Below are positions 24,528 to 32,006 of a DNA stretch of 33,772 bases, piece by piece (within the stretch, counting starts at the first letter, position 1; each line of letters begins with the position of its first letter). The DNA lies in contig JAAYFR010000099.1 in assembly GCA_012728155.1 (NCBI GenBank), positions 1-33,772 on the forward strand. Reading direction: 5' to 3'. Source of the DNA: Bacteroidales bacterium (GTDB lineage: Bacteria; Bacteroidota; Bacteroidia; Bacteroidales; Dysgonomonadaceae). The notes under the pieces are model-generated. The model was not told the origin of the DNA. It ran no database searches and was given only the letters and a program-made list of their open reading frames with translations. Position numbers and translations under genes: made by a program.

Positions 24528-25658
24528 TTGGATTTCCGATTAGTACATACCGACATCAGTTCGAACGCCCGGGCAGGCATCATTACCACCGACCATGGAG
24601 AGGTGGAGACTCCGGTTTTCATGCCGGTGGGCACTGTAGGAAGCGTAAAAGCAGTGCATGTCAGCGAGTTGAAAGAGGATATAGGAGCACAGATTATCTT
24701 AGGTAATAGCTACCATCTCTATCTGCGACCGGGTCTTGAGATTCTGCAGCAAGCAGGGGGATTACACCGGTTCAACAGTTGGCACAGGCCGATGCTGACC
24801 GATAGTGGAGGATTTCAGGTTTTCTCACTGACCGAAAACCGCAAGCTCTCGGAGGAGGGAGCGCAATTCCAGTCGCATATCGATGGTTCCCGTCATTTCT
24901 TTACACCGGAAAAGGTGGTGGATATCCAGCGTATTATCGGCGCCGATATCATGATGGCGTTCGATGAATGTACGCCGGGGGATGCCGATTATGATTATGC
25001 GAAAAGGTCGCTCGACCTTACAGAGCGGTGGCTCGACCGCTGTCTGGTTCGTTTTCGTGAGACAGAGTCGCCATACGGGTATCGCCAGACTCTTTTTCCC
25101 ATCGTCCAGGGATGTGTATATCCCGATCTACGACGTCGTGCCGCAGAAAATGTGGCAGCCAAAGAGGCGGATGGGAATGCTATCGGGGGGTTGGCTGTGG
25201 GTGAGCCTACCGAAAAGATGTACGAGATGGTGGAGTTGGTCAACGAGATCCTGCCGAAAGAGAAGCCGCGTTATCTGATGGGGGTGGGCAAGCCGGAAAA
25301 TATCTTGGAGGCGATTGAACGGGGTGTGGATATGTTCGATTGCATCATGCCCACGCGCAATGGCCGTAACGGGCAGATTTTTACCAAGCAGGGAGTGATG
25401 AACATGCGCAACGATCGGTGGAAGAACGATTTCTCTCCCATTGAGGAAGATGGCGCCTCGTTTGTAGATACCCTCTACAGCAAAGCCTATCTGCGCCATC
25501 TCATCAACGCTAACGAGATATTGGGATTGCAAATTGCTTCCATTCATAACCTGGCCTTTTATATATGGTTGGTACAGGAGGCAAGAAAACATATCATCGC
25601 CGGCGATTTCCCGAAGTGGAAGTCGGCGATGTTAGAAAATGTAACCAGACGATTATGA
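24528..25658 (+). CDS. tgt: tRNA-guanine(34) transglycosylase
   Basis: A 376-residue enzyme that exchanges guanine 34 in GUN-anticodon tRNAs for the queuosine precursor preQ1. The active site is intact: LTDSGGFQVFS with Asp92, and DCIMPTRNGRNG with nucleophile Asp271. The start is a TTG at 24528; the family N terminus (M-F-L-TD---AR) begins exactly there and no ATG is available. The usual C-terminal zinc ligands are changed: the CxCxxC segment reads GASFVD (309-314), while the distal His340 is kept. It is coupled to lptG by an ATGA overlap. Confidence 0.95.
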   Translation: MDFRLVHTDISSNARAGIITTDHGEVETPVFMPVGTVGSVKAVHVSELKEDIGAQIILGNSYHLYLRPGLEILQQAGGLHRFNSWHRPMLTDSGGFQVFSLTENRKLSEEGAQFQSHIDGSRHFFTPEKVVDIQRIIGADIMMAFDECTPGDADYDYAKRSLDLTERWLDRCLVRFRETESPYGYRQTLFPIVQGCVYPDLRRRAAENVAAKEADGNAIGGLAVGEPTEKMYEMVELVNEILPKEKPRYLMGVGKPENILEAIERGVDMFDCIMPTRNGRNGQIFTKQGVMNMRNDRWKNDFSPIEEDGASFVDTLYSKAYLRHLINANEILGLQIASIHNLAFYIWLVQEARKHIIAGDFPKWKSAMLENVTRRL

Positions 25659-26755
25659 AGAAGAATAATTTTCTGAGGTTAAGACGGTTGGACAGGTATA
25701 TCATTAAAAAGTTCTTAGGGACCTTTATTTTTATGATTGCCCTGATCATCTCCATCGCGGTGGTATTCGATATCAACGAGAAGATCGATAAATTCATGAC
25801 CAACAATGCCTCACTGCAAGCCATTATTTTCGACTATTACCTCAATTTCATCCCCTATTATACCAATCTGTTCAGTCCTCTATTTGTCTTCCTTGCCGTC
25901 ATCTTTTTTACTTCCAAGATGGCGAATAACTCCGAGATCATTGCCATCCTTTCAAATGGTATAGGTTTTAGGCGATTAATGAAGCCCTATATGGTATCGG
26001 CATTGGTAATTGCTGTTTTCTCCTTTTTCTTTGGGGGCTATATTATCCCTCCGGCGAATGCTACCCGTATTCAATTTGAGCAGACCTATGTGAATCCGCG
26101 GGCTAAAGTGACGAGCGACCGTGATATTCAGTTTAGGATAGGGCCGCAGACCATTGTTTATTTCGGTAATTTTGATATGACCAGCAACACCGGTTATTAT
26201 TTCTCTATGGATCATTTCGATAGCCTTCGACTCACATCAAGGCTCACTGCGCAATCGATCCGCTACGATTCCAGTAATCACTGGACAATCAACAATTACC
26301 AGATCAGGCGTTTTGAAGGGCTGAAGGAGATCATTACCAAAGGTACTTCCATAGACACCATTTTACAGATTGTTCCCAATGATTTTATCATTGCCAAGAC
26401 AGACCAGCAGATGATGACTTCCCCCCAACTCCGCAAATACATCCGCAGTCAACAGGAGCGTGGATTGGGAAATATACAGGCATTTCAGATAGAGTATCAC
26501 TCGCGGATAGCCTCTGTTTTTTCGGCATTTATCCTTACCATTATCGGTGCGGCGTTATCAGCGAGAAAAGTGAAGGGGGGAATGGGGCTTAATATTGGTG
26601 TTGGGTTAGCACTCAGTATGGCTTATATTCTTTTCATGACGGTAAGTTCCACTTTTGCGGTGAAGGGGGGGATGAGTCCGTTCGTCGCTGACTGGATTCC
26701 GAATATTATCTTTACAGCCATTGCTTTGTTTTTGTATAAGCGAGCTCCTAATTGA
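25655..26755 (+). CDS. lptG: LptF/LptG family LPS export permease
   Basis: A 366-residue inner membrane protein with three N-terminal membrane segments, a large periplasmic beta-jellyroll region (roughly residues 130-260) and three C-terminal membrane segments. This is the YjgP/YjgQ layout. The opening LDRYIIKKFLGTFIFMIALIISIAVVFDI is characteristic. With LptB it extracts lipopolysaccharide from the inner membrane. The start at 25655 overlaps the tgt stop (ATGA). An earlier in-frame ATG at 25565 lies inside tgt and is rejected. LptF and LptG cannot be told apart from this alone, so the symbol is tentative. Confidence 0.88.
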   Translation: MKKNNFLRLRRLDRYIIKKFLGTFIFMIALIISIAVVFDINEKIDKFMTNNASLQAIIFDYYLNFIPYYTNLFSPLFVFLAVIFFTSKMANNSEIIAILSNGIGFRRLMKPYMVSALVIAVFSFFFGGYIIPPANATRIQFEQTYVNPRAKVTSDRDIQFRIGPQTIVYFGNFDMTSNTGYYFSMDHFDSLRLTSRLTAQSIRYDSSNHWTINNYQIRRFEGLKEIITKGTSIDTILQIVPNDFIIAKTDQQMMTSPQLRKYIRSQQERGLGNIQAFQIEYHSRIASVFSAFILTIIGAALSARKVKGGMGLNIGVGLALSMAYILFMTVSSTFAVKGGMSPFVADWIPNIIFTAIALFLYKRAPN

Positions 26756-26768
26756 TCCCGATAACTTC

Positions 26769-26815
26769 TCCCGATTGATCGGGAAATGGGGAGGAGTTGC
26801 CGCGACATGTTGGGG
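26769..26815. repeat. GC-rich palindromic element, copy 2
   Basis: TCCCGATTGATCGGGA (26769-26784) is a perfect inverted repeat, followed by AGTTGCCGCGACA (26795-26807). That segment resembles AGTTGTCCCGACA in the copy upstream of tgt. It lies just after the lptG stop codon and could act as a terminator, although no clear T-run follows. The rest of the 26756-26881 gap shows no recognisable promoter. Confidence 0.45.
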
Positions 26816-26881
26816 GGGTAATGATGCTTGTAGGAATAATCAATTAATCAGTAAATCATGCAATTAGCTAATAGAAAAAAT

Positions 26882-27691
26882 ATGAACCGCAACATTCTTA
26901 TTATTGTACTGCTTGCCGTGACATGGCAAGTGGGTGCGCAGACAAACTATCCGACGATTGTTATTGAGACCAATTATGGGACAATGAAAGCAATATTATA
27001 TGATGATACGCCTGTACATAGCAATCATTACCTGAAACTGATAAAGGAAGGCTATTTCAACGGCACCCTCTTTTACAGGGTGGTAAAGGATTTCGTGATA
27101 CAGGGAGGGGCACAGGACTCACGCAATGCTCCTGCCGGTGCTCAGATTGGTGGTGGACGTACCGATATGGAGTTGATGCCTGAATTTCGACGGGACAAGT
27201 TTCATAAAAAAGGGGCTCTTGCTGCTCCGAGAAAAAGTGATGACGAGAATCCGCAGAAGAAATCGGATGCGTCACAATTCTATATCGTTCAGGGGAGGGT
27301 CTATACCCAGGGGCGGCTCGACTCGATGGAGATGGCGGTGAATGTGCCGATCAAGAACGAAATTATCCGTACCCATTATTTGCCGGATAGGGGTGAGCTG
27401 GACAAACTCAAAGAGGCCAAAGATGCTGGCGGATTCAACGCCCTTTTGGATTCGCTTCTGCAAGTGGTGGACTCACTCTATGCGATAGCTCCCGGCAAGT
27501 TTTTTCTTCCGGTGGAATTGAAAGAGGCATACACCACCCTTGGCGGTGTCGATCGTCTGGATGGATCGTATACCGTTTTTGGAGAGGTGATCGAAGGGAT
27601 TGAGGTGATCGATAAGATTGCCCGCTTGCCGGTTGATGGCAACAGTCGTCCCGAAACCGACGCAAAGATCATCAAGATTTATCCGGAGTAA
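26882..27691 (+). CDS. Secreted cyclophilin-type peptidyl-prolyl isomerase
   Basis: A 269-residue periplasmic protein with a signal peptide (to about VGAQ). The cyclophilin core is visible: IVIETNYGTMKAILYDD, LFYRVVKDFVIQGG with the catalytic Arg66, SQFYIVQG and YTVFGEVIEGIEVIDKIA. Between SQFYIVQG (131-138) and the YTVFGEV strand (230-236) there is an insertion of roughly 80 residues, mostly helical (ELDKLKEAKDAGGFNALLDSLLQ). It probably catalyses proline isomerisation during envelope protein folding. ATG 26882 is chosen over 26858 because it directly begins the signal peptide. Confidence 0.88.
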   Translation: MNRNILIIVLLAVTWQVGAQTNYPTIVIETNYGTMKAILYDDTPVHSNHYLKLIKEGYFNGTLFYRVVKDFVIQGGAQDSRNAPAGAQIGGGRTDMELMPEFRRDKFHKKGALAAPRKSDDENPQKKSDASQFYIVQGRVYTQGRLDSMEMAVNVPIKNEIIRTHYLPDRGELDKLKEAKDAGGFNALLDSLLQVVDSLYAIAPGKFFLPVELKEAYTTLGGVDRLDGSYTVFGEVIEGIEVIDKIARLPVDGNSRPETDAKIIKIYPE

Positions 27692-27699
27692 CTATCCGG

Positions 27700-28473
27700 C
27701 TACTCAATATTTTTTCTTACCCCGATCAGAAACGCTTTCATCTTGTCGGAATCTTTTTCACCGATAATATCGAGCAATTCTCTCAATTGCATCCTGATTT
27801 TTTCCAACTGCTCCGAGGTGTGGGGGTTGAAAAGTATCTCGGTGAGCAGGTAATCATCTTCAGAGAGCAATCCCTGTGCGATATTCATATGTTTTTTAAA
27901 GGTGGTGCCCGGTGCATCTTGATGCTTCATCACCGAAGCAAATACCAATGTAGAAGCAAAGGGGATAGAGAGGGAGTAGGCGATAGTCTCGTCATGTTCG
28001 CGAAACGAATATTCAAACACATTGAGTTTGAGTTGGCGGTAGAGATCTCTGAAGAACACCTTTCCCATATGCGACGATTCTGATATGATGATGGCGCTCT
28101 CTCTACTCAGGTCGTTCAGGCTGGCGAAGGTGGGACCGAACATGGGATGGGTAGAGACATAGGGACGGGTACGCTCCTTATAGAACTCTTCCAGCCCGGT
28201 TTTTACCGAAGCGATATCGCTCAGGATACATCTCTCCGGCAGATAGGGCAGTACGTTATGGAATGCGGGGATGGTGTATTTTAGTGTGGCAGCGTTGATC
28301 ACCAGCTCCGGCTCAAAATCTCTGACCTCTTCAGCTTCAGTCATCCGCTGCGTATTATAGATAAACCGCAATTTTTTTGGATCGGGATCCAGTACCGCCA
28401 CTTCGTGGTCGAAACTAAGCACATCGGCAAAGAAAGAGCCCATTTTCCCGGCTCCGAGAATCAATATCTTCAT
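27700..28473 (-). CDS. tyrA: Prephenate dehydrogenase
   Basis: A 257-residue enzyme oxidising prephenate to 4-hydroxyphenylpyruvate for tyrosine synthesis. The N-terminal Rossmann motif is ILGAGKMGSFFADVL. The conserved STHPMFGP carries His109, the expected catalytic histidine. There is no chorismate mutase or ACT domain; the mutase is fused to the neighbouring DAHP synthase. It is the last gene of the pheA-aminotransferase-DAHP synthase-tyrA series, 90 bases after the previous stop, and converges with the cyclophilin gene. NAD versus NADP use is not determined. Confidence 0.9.
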   Translation of the reverse strand: MKILILGAGKMGSFFADVLSFDHEVAVLDPDPKKLRFIYNTQRMTEAEEVRDFEPELVINAATLKYTIPAFHNVLPYLPERCILSDIASVKTGLEEFYKERTRPYVSTHPMFGPTFASLNDLSRESAIIISESSHMGKVFFRDLYRQLKLNVFEYSFREHDETIAYSLSIPFASTLVFASVMKHQDAPGTTFKKHMNIAQGLLSEDDYLLTEILFNPHTSEQLEKIRMQLRELLDIIGEKDSDKMKAFLIGVRKNIE

Positions 28474-28563
28474 ATAATTTAGGATTTAAGATGTAGGTGT
28501 TGGGATATTCCCAATTTATCGATTAAACCGAGTAGGCAATCATCAAATGAGCAGGTCATCCCT

Positions 28564-29640
28564 TCATTTCATTGATTTCGCCCTCTCCATAACCACCATC
28601 TGCTGACGGACCGATTCGGAGTGGATGGCTTCCAGCACTTGCTTGATAAAATCTCCCGACATCTCCATCCGTTCGGCTTGTCCGGCGCGGTCGGTGAGGA
28701 TATGGTCATACCGATGTGTTTGCAGGATGGGCATGTCATGCTCCAGTTTATAGTGTCCGATTTCCCTCGATACTCGCATCCGTTTGGCCAACAGTTGCAA
28801 CAGGTCATTGTCGAGGTCGTCGATCTGTTCACGCAAAACGGAGAGATCCTCTGTGGTCTGAACCGCATCCCGAATGACAAGGTTGTCGAGCACCTCTTTC
28901 AGGGCGGCAGGTGTAATTTGTTGCTCTTTATCGCTCCAGGCCTCATCGGGAGAGCAATGAGTCTCTATGATCAACCCCGAGAAGTTAAGGTCCATCGCCT
29001 GCTGGCTTAGCTTCAGAATCAGGTTGCGGGCACAGCCCATATGGCTTGGGTCGCCTATTACGGGCAATGTAGGAAAACGGCGTTTCAGTTCGATGGGAAT
29101 ATGCCATTGGGGTAGATTGCGATAGATGGTTTTGTCGGGCGTACTGAAGCCGCGATGGATTACCCCGAGCCTCTTTATGCCTGCATTATACAATCTTTCC
29201 AAGGCGCCCACCCATAATTCCAGATCGGGATTGACCGGATTTTTTATCAATATCGGGATATTCACCCCTTTGAGCGTGTCGGCAATCTCTTGTACTGCAA
29301 AGGGATTTGCCGCTGTACGCGCACCAATCCACAGCATGTCTATTCCATATTTCAACGCCTCATAGACATGTTTTTCGGTAGCTACTTCGGTCGACATATA
29401 CATGCCGGTCTCCTTTTTAGCTTCCATCATCCATTTGAGGGCGGGACTTCCTACTCCTTCAAATCCGCCCGGTTTGGTTCTTGGCTTCCATACCCCCGCC
29501 CTGAATATTTTTACTCCGTTTTCTGCCAACTGGCGGGCAGTGGTCATCACCTGTTCTTCTGTTTCCGCACTACAAGGGCCGGCGATTACAAGCGGTCTCT
29601 TGTCGTCTATGTTGGGTAGTAAGATTGATTCGAATTCCAT
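28564..29640 (-). CDS. Bifunctional DAHP synthase / chorismate mutase
   Basis: A 358-residue fusion. Residues ~1-265 are a DAHP synthase of the KDO8PS-like class (VIAGPCSAETEEQV, FRAGVWKPRTKPGGFEG, VIGDPSHMGCARN), the first step of the shikimate pathway. Residues ~270-358 are an AroQ-type chorismate mutase (LREQIDDLDNDLLQLLAKRMRVSREIGHYK, where Arg, Lys and Glu of the active site fall). It thus controls both entry to the pathway and the branch to Phe/Tyr. The start at 29640 matches the family. An ATG at 29703, four bases after the aminotransferase stop, would add 21 unrelated residues. Confidence 0.92.
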   Translation of the reverse strand: MEFESILLPNIDDKRPLVIAGPCSAETEEQVMTTARQLAENGVKIFRAGVWKPRTKPGGFEGVGSPALKWMMEAKKETGMYMSTEVATEKHVYEALKYGIDMLWIGARTAANPFAVQEIADTLKGVNIPILIKNPVNPDLELWVGALERLYNAGIKRLGVIHRGFSTPDKTIYRNLPQWHIPIELKRRFPTLPVIGDPSHMGCARNLILKLSQQAMDLNFSGLIIETHCSPDEAWSDKEQQITPAALKEVLDNLVIRDAVQTTEDLSVLREQIDDLDNDLLQLLAKRMRVSREIGHYKLEHDMPILQTHRYDHILTDRAGQAERMEMSGDFIKQVLEAIHSESVRQQMVVMERAKSMK

Positions 29641-29707
29641 ATTGTTGTTGTTTGTTGTTTTTAAAATTGATGTAAAGAAGTTCCGTTGAACGTTGTCTGG
29701 CATATGA

Positions 29708-30859
29708 TCACATTGGTTGAATTCTTCTATAGGCCTCTTTCAGCTTTTCGACCGACGAGCCAAGGGAAATCCGGATGAACCGGTTCCCATTATTTCCGAA
29801 GATGGCTCCCGGAGTGATAAATACCCTCCTATTGTAAAGTATGTCATCGACAAATGTTTTGCTGTCGGGTGCCTCATCGGGAAGTTTTCCCCATACGAAA
29901 AGTCCCACCTGGCGCTTATCGTAGCTGCAATGCAGCAGGTCCATGATTTTTTCCGCCCATTGGCGGCGTTCGGCATATATCTTATTCATATTGGCATGCC
30001 ATTCGTCGCTGTTGGACAATGCGGCGATAGTGGCCAACTGTACCGGTTTGAATTGTCCGCTATCGATATTACTTTTGGCCTTGACTACCCATTTTACAGA
30101 TTGTGGGTTGGAGGCCAACATTCCCATACGCCATCCCGACATATTATGAGATTTGCTTAATGAGTTCAGTTCGATACAGATATCTTTGGCACTCGGCACA
30201 GAGAGGATACTCATTGGCTTGTCGTTCAGGATAAAACTATAAGGGTTATCGTGGCAGATAAGGATCTCGTGGCGTTTGCCAAAATCTACCAGCTTTTCGA
30301 AGAGTTCCATCGAAGCATTGGCGCCGGTAGGCATGTTGGGATAATTGACCCACATCAGTTTCACCTTCGATAGATCCATCTTCTCCAATGCTTCGAAATC
30401 GGGATTCCAGTTATTCTCTTCCCGCAAGTCGTAGGGTATTACGTTTGCTCTCAGCAGCTTCGAAACGGAGCTATAAGTGGGGTAACCCGGATCGGGAACC
30501 AAAACGGCATCGCCGAAATTGAGGAAAGCCATTGAGATGTGCAGCACTCCCTCTTTTGAACCGATCAGCGGTAACACCTCATCTTCCGCTAATTCCACTT
30601 GGTATATTCTTTTGTACCACTGTGCAAACGCTCTTCTCAGCTCGGGAATACCGGTATAGGGCTGATAAGCATGCGTATCAGGGCGCTGGGCAGTTTCACA
30701 CAGTGTATGGATGGTCTCTTCCGACGGCATCCGGTCGGGAGCACCCACGCCGAGACTGATCACATCTTTCCCTTCGGCATTCATACGGGCCACTTCCGCT
30801 AACTTCACCGAAAAATAGTATTCGGAGATCGATTTTATATGTTCAGCAGGTTCTATCAT
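29708..30859 (-). CDS. PLP-dependent aromatic/aspartate-type aminotransferase
   Basis: A 383-residue fold-type I aminotransferase. Visible residues are the PLP-binding Lys236 (SLSKSHNMSGWRMG), Asp204 and Tyr207 (CHDNPYSF), NYPNMPTGA with the substrate-site Asn, and the C-terminal carboxylate-binding Arg in NRFIRISLG. Placed between pheA and the DAHP synthase, it most likely transaminates phenylpyruvate and 4-hydroxyphenylpyruvate, the last step to Phe and Tyr, but substrate specificity is inferred from context. The gap to pheA is filled by a heptamer repeat array. Confidence 0.88.
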   Translation of the reverse strand: MIEPAEHIKSISEYYFSVKLAEVARMNAEGKDVISLGVGAPDRMPSEETIHTLCETAQRPDTHAYQPYTGIPELRRAFAQWYKRIYQVELAEDEVLPLIGSKEGVLHISMAFLNFGDAVLVPDPGYPTYSSVSKLLRANVIPYDLREENNWNPDFEALEKMDLSKVKLMWVNYPNMPTGANASMELFEKLVDFGKRHEILICHDNPYSFILNDKPMSILSVPSAKDICIELNSLSKSHNMSGWRMGMLASNPQSVKWVVKAKSNIDSGQFKPVQLATIAALSNSDEWHANMNKIYAERRQWAEKIMDLLHCSYDKRQVGLFVWGKLPDEAPDSKTFVDDILYNRRVFITPGAIFGNNGNRFIRISLGSSVEKLKEAYRRIQPM

Positions 30860-30875
30860 ATTTTTAAATTGCTAT

Positions 30876-30952
30876 TATCACTTACCATTTACCACTTACC
30901 ATTTACCATTTACCACTTATCATTTATCACTTACCACTAACCATTTATCAAT
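30876..30952. repeat. Degenerate 7-bp tandem repeat, 11 units
   Basis: Eleven consecutive heptamers read on the plus strand: mostly TACCATT, TACCACT, TATCATT and TATCACT, with end units AACCATT and TATCAAT. The array ends in the stop codon of pheA and fills most of the 92-base gap between pheA and the aminotransferase gene. On the transcribed strand it reads as repeated AATGGTA/AGTGGTA. No hairpin is formed. Confidence 0.85.
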
Positions 30953-31821
30953 TAGACCATTATCCTTAATTCTCCATTCTCAAATCCATGCTTCTCCTCC
31001 CTATATTCGCCCAAAATTTTCAGATTGCTGATCAGCGGCATGATGGCGTCAACCGACTGTCGGTATCGATGATAATCGGTGAAGGTGAGATCAATATAGA
31101 ACTGATATTCCCACTCTCTTCCGATAATGGGAAGCGACTGGATACGGGTGAGGTTGATATTATAGAACGACAATACCGAGAGTACCTGTGAGAGGCTCCC
31201 TTCGTTATGTGGCAGTACAAAGACCAGCGACGATTTATTGATATGGTTTTCCTTCTGCACTTCACGCAGCATATCGCCTTGTGCCATGATGAGGAAACGG
31301 GTAAAGTTTCTTTTGTTTGTCTCAATACCGTGGGCAAGCACTTCTAACCCATATTTCTCGGCAGCTAACTCACTACAGATGGCGGCGGCTGATTCCAGCT
31401 GTTTGTCTCGGATATCGCGTGCTGCCAAGGCGGTATCTTCGTGTTCTACAATTTTCACACCCGGCAAAGCATCGAGGAAAGCTTCGCATTGCATCAAAGC
31501 GATAGGATGCGACATCACCTCTCTGATCTTTTCTATGGAGTTGCCGGGAAGTACCGCCAACGAATGCGATATACGCAATTTATGTTCTCCGGCAATCTGC
31601 AGACTGCTCATCTTTAAAAGGTCGTGGTTCTGCAACAGACTTCCGGCAATGGTATTCTCAATGGCCATCATGCCGATCAAATCAGGATCTTTCCTTGTCT
31701 CAGCGAAGATATCACGGAAAGTACTGCATGGAACTATTTCCAACTCCTCATCACTAAAATATTCGCGGGCTGCAATCTCGTGGAATGAGCCTTCCCCTCC
31801 CTGAATGGCTATTCTTTTCAT
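30952..31821 (-). CDS. pheA: Prephenate dehydratase
   Basis: A 289-residue monofunctional dehydratase converting prephenate to phenylpyruvate for Phe synthesis. The catalytic domain begins with IAIQGGEGSFHEIAAREYF and contains AIENTIAGSL and the TRF motif (residues 174-176). A C-terminal ACT domain (about 190-270, GSLSQVLSVLSFYNINLTRIQSLP) suggests allosteric inhibition by Phe. The last ~15 residues (after LGEY) look like an extension made by reading into non-conserved sequence next to the heptamer array. It is the first structural gene behind a leader peptide and terminator, indicating attenuation control. Confidence 0.93.
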   Translation of the reverse strand: MKRIAIQGGEGSFHEIAAREYFSDEELEIVPCSTFRDIFAETRKDPDLIGMMAIENTIAGSLLQNHDLLKMSSLQIAGEHKLRISHSLAVLPGNSIEKIREVMSHPIALMQCEAFLDALPGVKIVEHEDTALAARDIRDKQLESAAAICSELAAEKYGLEVLAHGIETNKRNFTRFLIMAQGDMLREVQKENHINKSSLVFVLPHNEGSLSQVLSVLSFYNINLTRIQSLPIIGREWEYQFYIDLTFTDYHRYRQSVDAIMPLISNLKILGEYREEKHGFENGELRIMV

Positions 31822-31829
31822 CTGTTCAA

Positions 31830-31919
31830 CTATTTAAATGAAAAAAGTCCCACCGTGTAATCGGCAGGACTTTTTATTATTTTATGATATGACTTTTTTA
31901 ATTTCTTCTCATTTTGCAT
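31830..31919 (-). other. Possible second small ORF spanning the attenuator
   Basis: ATG at 31919 opens 29 codons ending at TAG 31830, reading MQNEKKLKKSYHKIIKSPA and then DYTVGLFSFK. It starts after the antiterminator segment and runs through the whole terminator. It may be a chance frame in an untranslated leader. If translated, ribosomes would disturb the terminator. Confidence 0.2.
31842..31875 (-). terminator. Attenuator terminator hairpin before pheA
   Basis: On the minus strand AAAAAGTCCTGCCG (31875-31862) pairs with CGGTGGGACTTTTT (31855-31842) in a continuous 14-bp stem including two G-T wobbles, with loop ATTACA. It ends in a run of six T. It lies 20 bases before the pheA start and after the leader peptide, so it would stop transcription before the operon unless an alternative fold prevents it. 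Confidence 0.88.
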
Positions 31920-31921
31920 AT

Positions 31922-31932
31922 AAAATCCTGCC
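31922..31932 (-). promoter_or_regulatory. Antiterminator arm of the aromatic operon attenuator
   Basis: Minus strand GGCAGGATTTT starts two bases after the leader peptide stop codon. It can pair over 11 bases (one G-T) with AAAGTCCTGCC (31873-31863), which is most of the left arm of the terminator. The two folds are mutually exclusive. A ribosome on the leader stop codon would cover this arm, while one stalled on the Phe/Tyr codons would leave it free. Confidence 0.7.
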
Positions 31933-31933
31933 T

Positions 31934-31990
31934 TTACCTACTAAAGTAAAAGTAAAACCAGAAAGCAAATGCAAAAATAGAACCAATCAT
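31934..31990 (-). CDS. Aromatic-rich leader peptide of the pheA operon
   Basis: An 18-codon ORF on the minus strand, ATG at 31990 and TAA at 31936-31934, reading MIGSIFAFAFWFYFYFSR. Half of its residues are aromatic: six Phe (five TTT, one TTC), two Tyr (TAC) and one Trp (TGG), concentrated in the last two thirds. It lies between a promoter and a strong terminator ahead of pheA, so translation speed through these codons would report charged tRNA-Phe and tRNA-Tyr levels. There is no clear Shine-Dalgarno site; the region before the ATG is A/T-rich, as is usual for this phylum. The peptide itself probably has no function. Confidence 0.8.
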   Translation of the reverse strand: MIGSIFAFAFWFYFYFSR

Positions 31991-32006
31991 TGTAATTTAT
32001 ATTATG

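Noticed and set aside
28500-28514. Palindrome TTGGGATATTCCCAA between the DAHP synthase and tyrA genes
   Set aside because: The stem is only six base pairs with no T-run on the transcribed strand and lies within an operon. A weak hairpin or chance is more likely than a terminator or operator.
30876-30952. Heptamer array considered as a CRISPR array or origin-type iterons
   Set aside because: Units are seven bases without spacers, no cas genes are near, and there is no replication initiator gene or DnaA-box cluster.
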